Assembly (NCBI GenBank): GCA_017561155.1
Contig: JAFZDP010000023.1
Coordinates: 1 to 33,255, forward strand
Length of the DNA stretch: 33,255 nt
From: Bacteroidales bacterium
GTDB taxonomy: Bacteria > Bacteroidota > Bacteroidia > Bacteroidales > P3
Direction of reading: 5' to 3'
The position numbers and the translations under genes were made by a program. The first letter of the stretch is position 1. Every line of letters starts with the position of its first letter. Shown here one piece after another: positions 1 through 7,810 of this stretch. Below the pieces are notes generated by a model. It did no database searches. It was given only the letters and a program-made list of their open reading frames with translations, and had not been told where the DNA came from.

Positions 1-433
1 CTAAGGACAAAAGTCTACAGGGTATAGAAGGTAGAGAGAGTAGAGAGTGTGATTGGGCTGTGAGCAATGAGCTTTGAGCTATGAGCTTTGGGCCGACTCG
101 CCCTATCCATAGTTCCATAATTCCGGCGAAGCCCACCGACTACCGCCCCTACTAGTAGTCTCGTTGTCTTGTAGACTTGTTGACCGGCTTCGCTTACGCT
201 ACGCTGTCGAAAGACTAAGGACAAAAGTCTAAAGGGTATAGAAGGTAGAGAGAGTAGAGAGTGTGATTGGGCTGTGAGCAATGAGCCTTGAGCCTTGAGC
301 CGACTCGCCCTATCCATAGTTCCATAATTCCGTCAATCCGTGATTCCGTAGTTCCATAATTCCGGCGAATCCCACCGGCTGCCGCCCCACTAGTTGTCTC
401 GTCGTCTTGTAGACTTGTTGACTGGCGCAGCCA
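1..433. repeat. Imperfect tandem repeat, about 214-bp unit, two copies
   Basis: The unit starting CTAAGGACAAAAGTCT at 1 starts again at 215, so the period is 214 bp. Both copies then carry the same order of blocks: a purine-rich GGTAGAGAGAGTAGAGAG tract, a run of GAGC-TTTGAGC-type words, TAGTTCCATAATTCCG, and a final CTTGTAGACTTGTTGAC. The second copy has an extra internal duplication of the TTCCATAATTCCG block near 322-365. The first copy may extend left of the window. I see no gene, and short open frames here have no recognisable protein character. The stretch lies downstream of the minus-strand comEC-like gene. It looks like low-complexity intergenic repeat DNA that expands by slippage or unequal crossing over; no function is assigned. 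Confidence 0.8.
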
Positions 434-496
434 TAACCTTAAGCCTTAAACTTTAAACCAATACATCTCACATCTTTTGCCTTACGACCTTTGCCT

Positions 497-2713
497 TTAG
501 TCTTGGCGAAGCCAAAGTCTGTTGTCCGTAGTCCTAGCACAGCCACAGCCTACGAAAGCTCCTTGCAGAGGGATGTTGTGGCAGGGTATGCCTAGGTCGT
601 AGCACTGCTGTTGCCAGGCGGTGGTACGGTATATGTTGTTGTTTGCCGATATTATGAGGGTATCGAAGTCGAACAGCATGCATAGCTCCTCTACGGTGGT
701 GTAGGGGTTGCCGTCGACAATGAGGTGGGTGAGGTCGAGCTTTTGTGTATATCGTCGGTGGTGGTTGTTTTTAGTTACTATGCCAATCCTTTGGTTTCCA
801 AAGGCGACAAACATATCGTTTTTGTATAAAGTGGTGTTTTCAAAGTCTTGGTGTAGCGGTATCGTGGTGGTGTGGTCGGTGTGGTTGTTTATGCGGTAGT
901 TGAGGGCTGCGTATTTCATAGTTTGGGTGTCGGCTGTCAGCACATTGTCGGCTATCAGGTAGCTTCTTTTGCCGTCGAATATCTCTATGGCCGTATGTTT
1001 AGGTGTCGAGTACACCACCCATTTCTGTTGTAGGTTGGCTGCCGCCGAGCTATATGTGGCGTATGCTGTCACTGCGGCTATGGCTGTGGCCGAGGTGTAG
1101 AGGTAAGGTTTCCATTGTCGGCGTATGCCTAGGGCAAGACATAGCACTGCTACTATGGCTGCGACGAGCATAAAGGTGTCGAAGTAGATGTTGCTGATGG
1201 TGGCATGTGGCAGGTTTGCCACAAAAGCAGCTACGGCGTTGGTGCCTTGTGCAAGGGTGGAGAACAGCCACTGTGCCGACAGGGTTGCCACAGGAAGCCA
1301 CGATAATAGTACTGCCAGCAGGGCGGCACCGAGCAGAAGACCGGCAAAAGGCACTACGACGATGTTTGCCAAAAGGAAGTAGGTGGGGAATTGGTGGAAA
1401 AAGTATAGCACGAACGGCGACACGAAAAGCTGTGCTGCCACCGACACACAGGCCAGACTGTAGACCTTGCGACTCACGGCGATGGCAGCGTTGTGGGCCA
1501 CGACGGCAACGGCACACATAGCGCGTGGGATAGGGCTTGCCGACTCTGCCGTGGGCATAGCTTTGGTATTGGGAAAGACTATCAAGCCCGACAGCCATGG
1601 GTGTAGAGATACTATGCCCGTCACCGCCGAGTACGACAGCAAGAAGCCTACGTCGAAGATAAGGTTGCTGTCGGCAAGCAGCAGAAAGAACGCCGATGTA
1701 GCTATGTTGTTGTACACGTTGTTGCGAGTGTATAGCATCTGTCCTATGGTGATGAGCGAGAACATGATGGCAGCCCTCATCGCCGACGGCGCTAAGCCGG
1801 TGGCCATGGCAAAGAACCATAGTACCGCCAGTTTGATGCAGCCTTTTATGGCACGATGTGTGCGGTTGTTGCCCAGAAAGAACAAACAGTAGCCTACCAG
1901 CATGGATATGATGCCCAAATGCAGACCCGACACGCAGAGGATGTGCGATATGCCTGCGCCGGAGAAGTTTTGCAGTGTTTGTGCGTCGATGTTTTCGTCC
2001 CACCCCAGCAGTATCGCCGAGGCTATGCTTTGCTCTACCACCGACAGGTCGCTGTGTTCTACTATCTCTATCATTTTGTCGCGCAGCCTGTAGGCAATAG
2101 CCATTATCCCTTTGGCGGTGTTGCGACCCACTATGGTGTAGCTGCCGTTGTCGGCGTAGGCTTGTGCCAATATGCCTTTGCGTTCCAGATATCTTTTGTA
2201 GTCGAACTCGCAGGGGTTTTGTGGTGCTGTTATCTCGCGTAGGGCTGCCCTTATCTGTAGTCTGTCGCCATAGCGTAGTGTGGCAGACAGCGAGTCTTTT
2301 TTCAGGTACACTATCGCTTTGCCCTTACAGTGCTGCTCGGCATGGGGTAGCAATAGCTTGTCTACCTCGACTGTAGCTTTGATGGTTTTGGCTGTAGGTG
2401 CAGGCTTGTCGGCAACGGTGGCTTCGAATGCTGTGGCGTGGGTGGCAAAGTGGTAGTAGTGGCTGCTGTGGTGCAACGGACTGTTTAGCATGGCTATGCT
2501 GTAGCCAAACGATATGGCGGTGGCAATGAATAGTGGCAAAAAAGCCCGATGGATCACCTTGTTGGTTGTCGGTGAGTAGGTACTGAAAGCTAGAAGTATG
2601 CAACATGCCACACAGACCACAATGGACAGTATGGTAGACGACGTTGGAAGATAATGTTCCAACAATATACCACCCACAAAGGGTATTGTCCATTTTACCA
2701 TTGAAGCATTCAT
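497..2713 (-). CDS. comEC: ComEC/Rec2-family DNA internalization channel protein
   Basis: This is a polytopic inner-membrane protein of about 738 residues. ComEC carries single-stranded DNA across the cytoplasmic membrane during natural transformation. The order of parts fits the family: N-terminal membrane helices, an OB-fold-like soluble region (about 90-200) with the family motif NP-EFDY-RYL, then the Competence core with the signature CVSGLHLG at about 260-267 and many hydrophobic helices to about residue 555. The C-terminal 180 residues resemble the position of the metallo-beta-lactamase-like domain, but I find no canonical HxHxDH metal site there, so a nuclease role is doubtful. Length is normal for Bacteroidetes homologues. 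A GTG lies three codons upstream at 2722, but the ATG at 2713 is the better start. It is divergent from the arginase-like gene. No clear promoter was found for it. Presence of this gene alone does not prove competence. Confidence 0.88.
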   Translation of the reverse strand: MNASMVKWTIPFVGGILLEHYLPTSSTILSIVVCVACCILLAFSTYSPTTNKVIHRAFLPLFIATAISFGYSIAMLNSPLHHSSHYYHFATHATAFEATVADKPAPTAKTIKATVEVDKLLLPHAEQHCKGKAIVYLKKDSLSATLRYGDRLQIRAALREITAPQNPCEFDYKRYLERKGILAQAYADNGSYTIVGRNTAKGIMAIAYRLRDKMIEIVEHSDLSVVEQSIASAILLGWDENIDAQTLQNFSGAGISHILCVSGLHLGIISMLVGYCLFFLGNNRTHRAIKGCIKLAVLWFFAMATGLAPSAMRAAIMFSLITIGQMLYTRNNVYNNIATSAFFLLLADSNLIFDVGFLLSYSAVTGIVSLHPWLSGLIVFPNTKAMPTAESASPIPRAMCAVAVVAHNAAIAVSRKVYSLACVSVAAQLFVSPFVLYFFHQFPTYFLLANIVVVPFAGLLLGAALLAVLLSWLPVATLSAQWLFSTLAQGTNAVAAFVANLPHATISNIYFDTFMLVAAIVAVLCLALGIRRQWKPYLYTSATAIAAVTAYATYSSAAANLQQKWVVYSTPKHTAIEIFDGKRSYLIADNVLTADTQTMKYAALNYRINNHTDHTTTIPLHQDFENTTLYKNDMFVAFGNQRIGIVTKNNHHRRYTQKLDLTHLIVDGNPYTTVEELCMLFDFDTLIISANNNIYRTTAWQQQCYDLGIPCHNIPLQGAFVGCGCARTTDNRLWLRQD

Positions 2714-2808
2714 AGTAGTCACGTTTTTTTTGCAGAGCCTGTTTATGCCCGAGGCAGCTCTTCGGAAATCATATCGACACGCATATATCGGGGTGCAAAT
2801 TTCGGAAT

Positions 2809-2842
2809 TTTGTGGCAGATATACAAATTTTTCGTATCTTTA
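2809..2842 (+). promoter_or_regulatory. Bacteroidetes-type promoter of the arginase-like gene
   Basis: TTTG at 2809-2812 and TATCTTTA at 2835-2842 (consensus TAnnTTTG, last base different) are separated by 22 bases, one more than the usual 19-21. The predicted transcript would begin just upstream of the ATG at 2866. This argues against the in-frame upstream start at 2812, which lies inside the -33 element. Confidence 0.5.
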
Positions 2843-2865
2843 CATCTTCAAAATTTTGTTTGGAT

Positions 2866-4044
2866 ATGAATTTAGAGACTTATTTAGAGCCGATTAGCTT
2901 TGACGAAATAGGCTATGTGCGTGATGAATTTTTGCCAAAATTGGGCGATAAAGTGGTTGCGTATACCCAAAAAGGAGACTTCCCGGAAATAAATAAACGA
3001 CGTCTTGCCCTTTTGGGAATAAAGGAAGATAGAAACGCTGTGAACAACGAAGGATGTAAAGATGCACCCAACGAGATACGGAAGAAATTATACGACCTTT
3101 CGATACCCAACTACGATATGGAACTGCTGGATGTGGGAAACATAGAAATGGGAAAAACACCCAAGGATACCTATTTTGCCACTATCGAAGTGGTGGCAGA
3201 GTTGCTACACCACAATATAACACCGATAATACTTGGTGGTGGACAAGAGCTGACCTATGCAGTGTACAAAGCCTACGAGCGACAGGGGCAGATAATAAAC
3301 ATTTTTGCCATAGATCCTCGTTTCGACCTTGGGGCAGAGTCGGAGACTTTAAATTCGAGAACATATTTGAGCAAAATAATTCTTTCGCAACCAAACTTCT
3401 TGTTCAACTTTACAAACGTAGGCTACCAAACCTATTTTGTGGATAAGAACATGATAGACCTTATGCAAACCTTGCATTTCGATGCACAACGTTTGGGAGT
3501 GGTGAGAGCAAAAATCGACGAGGTGGAACCGCTTGTTCGCAATGCCGATATGGTGACTGTCGATGTTTCGGCAATACGACAAAGCGATGCGCCTGCTTGC
3601 GGAAATCCTACACCGCATGGTTTCTATGGCGAAGAGATTTGCCAGATGGCGCGTTATGCAGGTATGAGCGATAAATTGTCGTCGATAGGATTCTACGAAC
3701 TAAACCCTAAATACGAAAACAACGGACAGACAGCCCACTTGGTGGCTCATGCTATATGGTACTTTATAGAGGGATTCTACAATAGACTGTCGGACTTTCC
3801 ATATATTGACAAGCAGAACTACAAACGCTACACCATACCTATGAGCGACGAAAGTGTGGAACTAGTGTTCTACAAAAGCAAGAAGAGCGACCGCTGGTGG
3901 ATAGAAATTCCTTGCGACGACGATATGCGACAACGGTATGCACGTCATTTGTTGGTGCCTTGTTCGTATGCCGACTATCAGCAGGCGTTGAACAACGAGA
4001 TACCAAACAGATGGTGGAACTTTTACAACAAACTTGTTTTGTAG
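2866..4044 (+). CDS. Arginase/formimidoylglutamase-fold protein with degenerate metal site
   Basis: A 392-residue member of the ureohydrolase (arginase/agmatinase/formimidoylglutamase) superfamily by overall pattern. The places of the family's metal motifs are recognisable but altered: GGGQ at 124-127 where active enzymes have GGGH; DPRFD at 150-154 where they have DxHxD; and DVS at 233-235 where they have DxD. A FYELNP stretch at 276-281 matches the conserved E-NP region. So three of six Mn ligands (two His, one Asp) are replaced by Gln, Arg and Ser, and binuclear-metal hydrolysis of a guanidino or formimino group is unlikely. Databases often label such Bacteroidetes proteins formimidoylglutamase; I would treat that name as homology only. 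The ATG at 2866 is chosen over an upstream in-frame start because of the promoter placement. No histidine-degradation genes are adjacent. A NifX-like gene follows after 119 bases and may be cotranscribed. Confidence 0.75.
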   Translation: MNLETYLEPISFDEIGYVRDEFLPKLGDKVVAYTQKGDFPEINKRRLALLGIKEDRNAVNNEGCKDAPNEIRKKLYDLSIPNYDMELLDVGNIEMGKTPKDTYFATIEVVAELLHHNITPIILGGGQELTYAVYKAYERQGQIINIFAIDPRFDLGAESETLNSRTYLSKIILSQPNFLFNFTNVGYQTYFVDKNMIDLMQTLHFDAQRLGVVRAKIDEVEPLVRNADMVTVDVSAIRQSDAPACGNPTPHGFYGEEICQMARYAGMSDKLSSIGFYELNPKYENNGQTAHLVAHAIWYFIEGFYNRLSDFPYIDKQNYKRYTIPMSDESVELVFYKSKKSDRWWIEIPCDDDMRQRYARHLLVPCSYADYQQALNNEIPNRWWNFYNKLVL

Positions 4045-4163
4045 TAGATATTTTGAAGGCATAGGGGAAAACGGGAGGTAGAGAAAGAGACGCTATGTCG
4101 ACAACAACGGATGATGAAAAGATAATTACAACAAAAATAAAATAAGAAAGGAATTCACACATA

Positions 4164-4568
4164 ATGAGAGTAGCTGTAACACACGAAAACGGACAAATAT
4201 TCGGACATTTCGGCAGGACAGAAACTTTTAAAGTTTACGAAATTGAAAATGGACAGATAGTATCGTCGCAAGTAGTAGGTACCGATGGTCAGGGACATGG
4301 TGCTTTGGCTATAATACTAAACGAAATGCATATCGATGCACTTATATGCGGCGGTATAGGTGGCGGAGCGCAAATGGCGTTGGCACAGTTGGGTATACGT
4401 CTTTATGGTGGCTGCCAAGGTAGCTGCGACGATGCTGTAGTGGCGTTGATAGAAGGACGTTTGGACTATAACCCTAACGTACAATGTGGTCATCATCATC
4501 ACGAGCATGGTGCCGAAGGACATAGCTGCGGCAGTAATGGTTGTGGAGGCGGTCATTGCCATCACTAA
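4164..4568 (+). CDS. NifX/NifB-type dinitrogenase FeMo-cofactor-binding-like protein with His/Cys tail
   Basis: A 134-residue protein. Residues 1-105 fit the small alpha/beta domain of the NifB/NifX/NafY family: start MRVAVTHENGQIFGHFG, then FKVYEIENG, a conserved ICGGIGGGAQ at about 61-70, and YGGCQGSCDDAV at about 81-92 with two cysteines. The last 27 residues (108-134) form an unusual tail with four cysteines and a cluster of histidines (CGHHHHEH, then CGSNGCGGGHCHH), typical of metal binding. Outside nitrogen fixers, such proteins bind or carry iron-sulfur or other metal clusters with unknown clients. No nif genes are visible here, so a nitrogenase role should not be inferred. A purine-rich AGAAAGGA sits 10-17 bases before the ATG. 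It lies between the arginase-like gene and nqrA on the same strand. Confidence 0.82.
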   Translation: MRVAVTHENGQIFGHFGRTETFKVYEIENGQIVSSQVVGTDGQGHGALAIILNEMHIDALICGGIGGGAQMALAQLGIRLYGGCQGSCDDAVVALIEGRLDYNPNVQCGHHHHEHGAEGHSCGSNGCGGGHCHH

Positions 4569-4610
4569 ACCGACAACGCATTGTGTAGAAATAGGTACAA
4601 TATGTTGCAG

Positions 4611-4660
4611 ACAGCCTAAGCCCGGAAAGTTTTATGAAAAGGTTTCGGCTGTTTACTTTT
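4611..4660 (+). terminator. Candidate stem-loop terminator after the NifX-like gene
   Basis: ACAGCCTAAGCC (4611-4622) can pair with GGTTTCGGCTGT (4641-4652) with one mismatch and one G-T pair, followed by a short T-rich run. The rest of the 4569-4912 gap shows no gene that I can support. Frames present on both strands are A/T-driven and have no protein-like pattern. Confidence 0.35.
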
Positions 4661-4863
4661 GGAATGGTTGGACGAAAAAACGAAATGCAGTAGCTGAATG
4701 GTGCTGCAGAATACTTTGTTTTTTTGAAAAAATGACGTTTACAACATTGTGTTTTTGTGAAATATACCAACAAAACCTAAAAAAAGTGGCAGCGTAAGTG
4801 TTTGATATATAATGTATGTTACTTTTTTTTGAAGAAAAAGGAATCTATGTCGACAAATATTTG

Positions 4864-4871
4864 TACCTTTG
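4864..4871 (+). promoter_or_regulatory. TAnnTTTG -7 element upstream of nqrA
   Basis: TACCTTTG is an exact match to the Bacteroidetes -7 consensus, 41 bases before the nqrA ATG at 4913. I find no TTTG at the expected -33 distance, so only this half of the promoter is supported. It also shows that the in-frame TTG at 4895 is not needed as a start. Confidence 0.5.
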
Positions 4872-4912
4872 TAAATTATTTTTGATATAAAAATTTGAGA
4901 TATATTTTTGCT

Positions 4913-6277
4913 ATGGCTAAGATCATAAAAATAAAGAAAGGGCTCAATATCAATTTAAAAGGAGCTGCCGACAAGATAGTAGTAAACAATTTGAATATTT
5001 CGGAATATGCAGTAAAACCTACTGACTATATAGGCGTACGCCCCAAAATGTTGGTGGCAGAAGGCGATGTAGTGAAAGCCGGTACACCATTGTTTTTCAA
5101 CAAGAACAACGAATCTGTTATATTCACTTCGCCCGTTAGCGGTACAGTAAAAGCTATCCGCAGAGGCGAAAAACGTGTTATTCAAGAGGTAGTAATAGCT
5201 ACTTCCGGCGAAATGCAATACGAAGATTTCGGAAGTGCCGATCCTTTGCAATTGAGCAAGCAAGATATTATCGACAAGATGGTGAAGAGTGGTGCTTGGA
5301 CATTGTTGCGTCAACGTCCGTTTGCTACCATTGCCGACCCTGCTACCGAACCTAAAGCAATATTTATTTCGGGTTTCGACACTGCTCCGTTGGCTCCGGA
5401 TTACGATTTGTTGATGCAAGGAAAAGAAAAAGCTTTCCAAATAGGACTTGATGCCTTGTCTAAACTAACAAAAGAACAAGTACATTTGAGTATGAATCCT
5501 AAGATGAATTTCAGCGGTATATATGCTAACGCTAAGAATGTTACCCTTCATCAGTTCGAAGGAAAACACCCTGCCGGTAACGTGGGAGTACAGATAAGCC
5601 ATATCGATCCTATCAACAAAGGCGACATCGTTTGGGTGGTAAATCCTCAAGATGTAGCTACTATAGGTACTTTGTTTGCAGAGGGTGTGTATCGTCCTGA
5701 AAAAACTATCGCATTGTGTGGTTCGTCGGTACGCAAACCTCAATACTATCGTGTATATGCAGGTGCTTGCATCGAAACATTGGTAGAATCGCAATTGAAC
5801 GAAGAAAATGTTCGTTTTATTTCGGGTAATGTGCTTACAGGTACAAAAATAGAACGTAGTGGTTTCTTGGGTGCTTTCGACAACCAAGTTACTGTTATCC
5901 CTGAAGGCGACAAATACGAATTTATGGGTTGGTTGGCTCCGGGATTGTCTAAATTTAGTTTCTATCACACTTTCTTGTCGGGATTTGCAAACTGCTTAGG
6001 CTCGAAGAAAGAATATGAGATAGATACCAATATGCACGGCGAACGTAGAGCTTACGTTGTGACAGGAGAGTACGAAAAAGTATTGCCTATGAATATATAT
6101 CCTATGCAGCTGATAAAAGCTTGCGTGATTGGTGATATAGACGAAATGGAAGCTCTTGGCATATACGAAGTAGAACCTGAAGATATGGCTCTTTGTGAGT
6201 TTATCGATACTTCGAAAACAGAAATCCAAACTATAATAAGAGATGGTTTGGAAATGATTCGTAAAGAAATGTGTTAG
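4913..6277 (+). CDS. nqrA: Na+-translocating NADH:quinone reductase subunit A
   Basis: A 454-residue NqrA, the peripheral cytoplasmic subunit of Na+-NQR. The complex oxidises NADH, reduces quinone and exports Na+; NqrA has been linked to quinone binding. The N-terminus (MAKIIKIKKGLNINLKG) and the overall order match the family: barrel-sandwich-like N-terminal region with VRPKMLVAEGDVVKAG and FTSPVSGTVKAIRRGEKR, and a C-terminal part with PMNIYPMQL and a Glu/Asp-rich end. Length is normal. The ATG at 4913 is preferred over a TTG six codons upstream. Unlike the usual uninterrupted nqrABCDEF order, the next gene is a polyferredoxin and nqrB starts 1.5 kb later behind its own promoter. A hairpin 68 bases after the stop may end the nqrA transcript. 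Confidence 0.95.
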   Translation: MAKIIKIKKGLNINLKGAADKIVVNNLNISEYAVKPTDYIGVRPKMLVAEGDVVKAGTPLFFNKNNESVIFTSPVSGTVKAIRRGEKRVIQEVVIATSGEMQYEDFGSADPLQLSKQDIIDKMVKSGAWTLLRQRPFATIADPATEPKAIFISGFDTAPLAPDYDLLMQGKEKAFQIGLDALSKLTKEQVHLSMNPKMNFSGIYANAKNVTLHQFEGKHPAGNVGVQISHIDPINKGDIVWVVNPQDVATIGTLFAEGVYRPEKTIALCGSSVRKPQYYRVYAGACIETLVESQLNEENVRFISGNVLTGTKIERSGFLGAFDNQVTVIPEGDKYEFMGWLAPGLSKFSFYHTFLSGFANCLGSKKEYEIDTNMHGERRAYVVTGEYEKVLPMNIYPMQLIKACVIGDIDEMEALGIYEVEPEDMALCEFIDTSKTEIQTIIRDGLEMIRKEMC

Positions 6278-6344
6278 TCGTAACATATTAATTTTAATTG
6301 TTTGTTTTCATATCAATCTTTTGTATTAGAGATTGAAATTATCG

Positions 6345-6377
6345 GATAGTCAAATATTTATATTTGGCTATCTGTGT
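6345..6377 (+). terminator. Hairpin between nqrA and the polyferredoxin gene
   Basis: GATAGTCAAATA (6345-6356) pairs with TATTTGGCTATC (6361-6372) in a 12-pair stem with one T-G pair and a four-base TTTA loop, then TGTGTTTTG. It may be a weak terminator, an attenuator or an RNA-processing or stability element within an nqr transcript. The stem is A/T-rich, so termination strength is uncertain. Confidence 0.45.
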
Positions 6378-6410
6378 TTTGACAAACATGTAAAACTATA
6401 TAAATACATT

Positions 6411-7580
6411 ATGCGAAAGATAGTACAATATGTTGTTTTGGCAGTCGTTGCCATACTGTTGGGTATGGTGGCAAGTGTCGATGTGTCGGAAGTACCGGCA
6501 CAAAAGGAAGTGGCTGTTGCCGTAGCACCTACATCTGTGGTGCATGTGGCAGACTGTTCTAAATGCGACAACCCTTGTCCCGATACGAAAAACGATACCA
6601 ATACAATGCAAGAAGCGTCGGACGATGAGTTTAAGACAGTATCGGCTGACGAGTTTGAAGATGTGTCGGATAACGATTCGGAGTTTGAAGATGTGTCGTC
6701 GGCCGACAAAGAGTTTGTAGAAGTAGCACAAGCTGCCGACGAATTTGAAACAGTGGTGCAAGAAGAGGTAAAACCATTGGTCGACAAATCTAACAAACGT
6801 TTGTTGGTTGTAGTGCTTAGCTTGTTTTTGGCTACTGCATTGGCAGGTATCTTGGTAAGCTACCCCAAGCTGAGAAGTTTGAGATATGTATTTTTGTTAT
6901 TGTCGTTGGCTATTGTGGGCTTTGCTTTTGGTGGCAACTGCCCTTGTATGCTAAAAAGTTTCGACAATGCCATATTGTTTTTCACAGGCAAAGATGTTAA
7001 GTGGGCATCGTTGGTATTGTTTCTTGGTCTTATTCCTCTTACATATCTTTTTGGCAAGATATGGTGTGGTTGGATATGCCACTTCGGTGCATTGCAAGAG
7101 TTTATTCACAAAAAAAGCAAATGGAATTTCTGGAAGACTGCCAAGGCTCAGAAGATATTGTTTGGCGTGCAAACAGTAGTGTTTGTGGTATGGGTAGCAT
7201 GGCTGCTTATAGCTCAGACATCGTCGGTTTGTCGCTACGACCCATTTGTCAAGATATTCAATCTGCACATAAACGGAATGGTAAACTACATAGTAGTAGG
7301 CTTGCTGGTGGTGTTGTCGTTGTTTGTCGACCGTCCGTTTTGTCGTAGTTTGTGTCCTGTAGGTTTTGTGTTGGGTTGGGTGGCTCGTTTGCCATTTGCA
7401 AACAAACTAAGTATACCCAACATATGCCGTGGTTGCGAAAAGTGCAAAAATGTGTGCGACAAAGGATGTATTTCCGGCGACAAATTGCAACAACACAAGA
7501 TAGATGTAAACGGCTGTATATATTGTGGCGAATGTATGTCGGAATGCCCTCAGAAAGGTATTTCGGTAAGCAAAAAATAA
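6411..7580 (+). CDS. Membrane polyferredoxin (NapH/NosR/CcoG-like 4Fe-4S protein) with periodic acidic segment, inside the nqr locus
   Basis: A 389-residue membrane iron-sulfur protein. One helix at about 4-23 is followed by a hydrophilic region with CSKCDNPC (Cys 49, 52, 56), then an acidic stretch in which EFxxV recurs at residues 73, 81, 91, 101 and 111. Five hydrophobic segments follow (about 131-150, 157-174, 199-216, 248-269, 291-307). Cysteine pairs of the NapH/NosR type lie at CGWIC (219, 223) and CRSLC (311, 315). Two C-terminal 4Fe-4S motifs are at 339-349 (CxxCxxCxxxC) and 369-379 (CxxCxxCxxxCP). Relatives pass electrons between membrane quinols and periplasmic or cytoplasmic partners, or assist metal-site maturation. 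Position between nqrA and nqrB suggests a link with Na+-NQR, but this is inference. An upstream in-frame ATG at 6333 precedes the hairpin; 6411 is chosen because the helix begins there directly. Confidence 0.85.
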   Translation: MRKIVQYVVLAVVAILLGMVASVDVSEVPAQKEVAVAVAPTSVVHVADCSKCDNPCPDTKNDTNTMQEASDDEFKTVSADEFEDVSDNDSEFEDVSSADKEFVEVAQAADEFETVVQEEVKPLVDKSNKRLLVVVLSLFLATALAGILVSYPKLRSLRYVFLLLSLAIVGFAFGGNCPCMLKSFDNAILFFTGKDVKWASLVLFLGLIPLTYLFGKIWCGWICHFGALQEFIHKKSKWNFWKTAKAQKILFGVQTVVFVVWVAWLLIAQTSSVCRYDPFVKIFNLHINGMVNYIVVGLLVVLSLFVDRPFCRSLCPVGFVLGWVARLPFANKLSIPNICRGCEKCKNVCDKGCISGDKLQQHKIDVNGCIYCGECMSECPQKGISVSKK

Positions 7581-7711
7581 AACGATAACAAACTCTGAAA
7601 AATAAAAATAATAAAGGTATAGCTGCAGAGTGTAAGATGCTGATAATATAAATACTAAGAGCGTAAACAACGAAATATACGGCAAACAAATAGGTAATAA
7701 ATAAATTTATA

Positions 7712-7743
7712 TTTGCTCTATCTAAAAAAATATTGTACCTTTG
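7712..7743 (+). promoter_or_regulatory. Bacteroidetes-type promoter for nqrBCDEF
   Basis: TTTG at 7712-7715 and TACCTTTG at 7736-7743 are both exact, with a 20-base spacer. The predicted start lies near 7750, leaving a leader of about 60 bases before the nqrB ATG at 7811. This indicates that nqrB-F can be transcribed independently of nqrA and the polyferredoxin gene. Confidence 0.75.
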
Positions 7744-7810
7744 CAGTTTGAATAATTATAATAATAAACGCGGTAAAGAATTATATATCAACAAAAAAAT
7801 ACAAAACTAA

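Noticed and set aside
15..317. A 100-codon minus-strand open frame in the left repeat
   Set aside because: It lies wholly in low-complexity tandem repeat DNA, repeats its own phrases and has no protein-like composition.
1050..2003. A 317-codon open frame overlapping comEC in another frame on the same strand
   Set aside because: It is His/Arg/Ser/Cys-rich with no domain, and is fully covered by the well-supported comEC frame.
4486..4797. A plus-strand frame running from the NifX-like gene into the gap before nqrA
   Set aside because: Its first part is the NifX-like tail read out of frame and the rest is A/T-driven; no start signal or domain.
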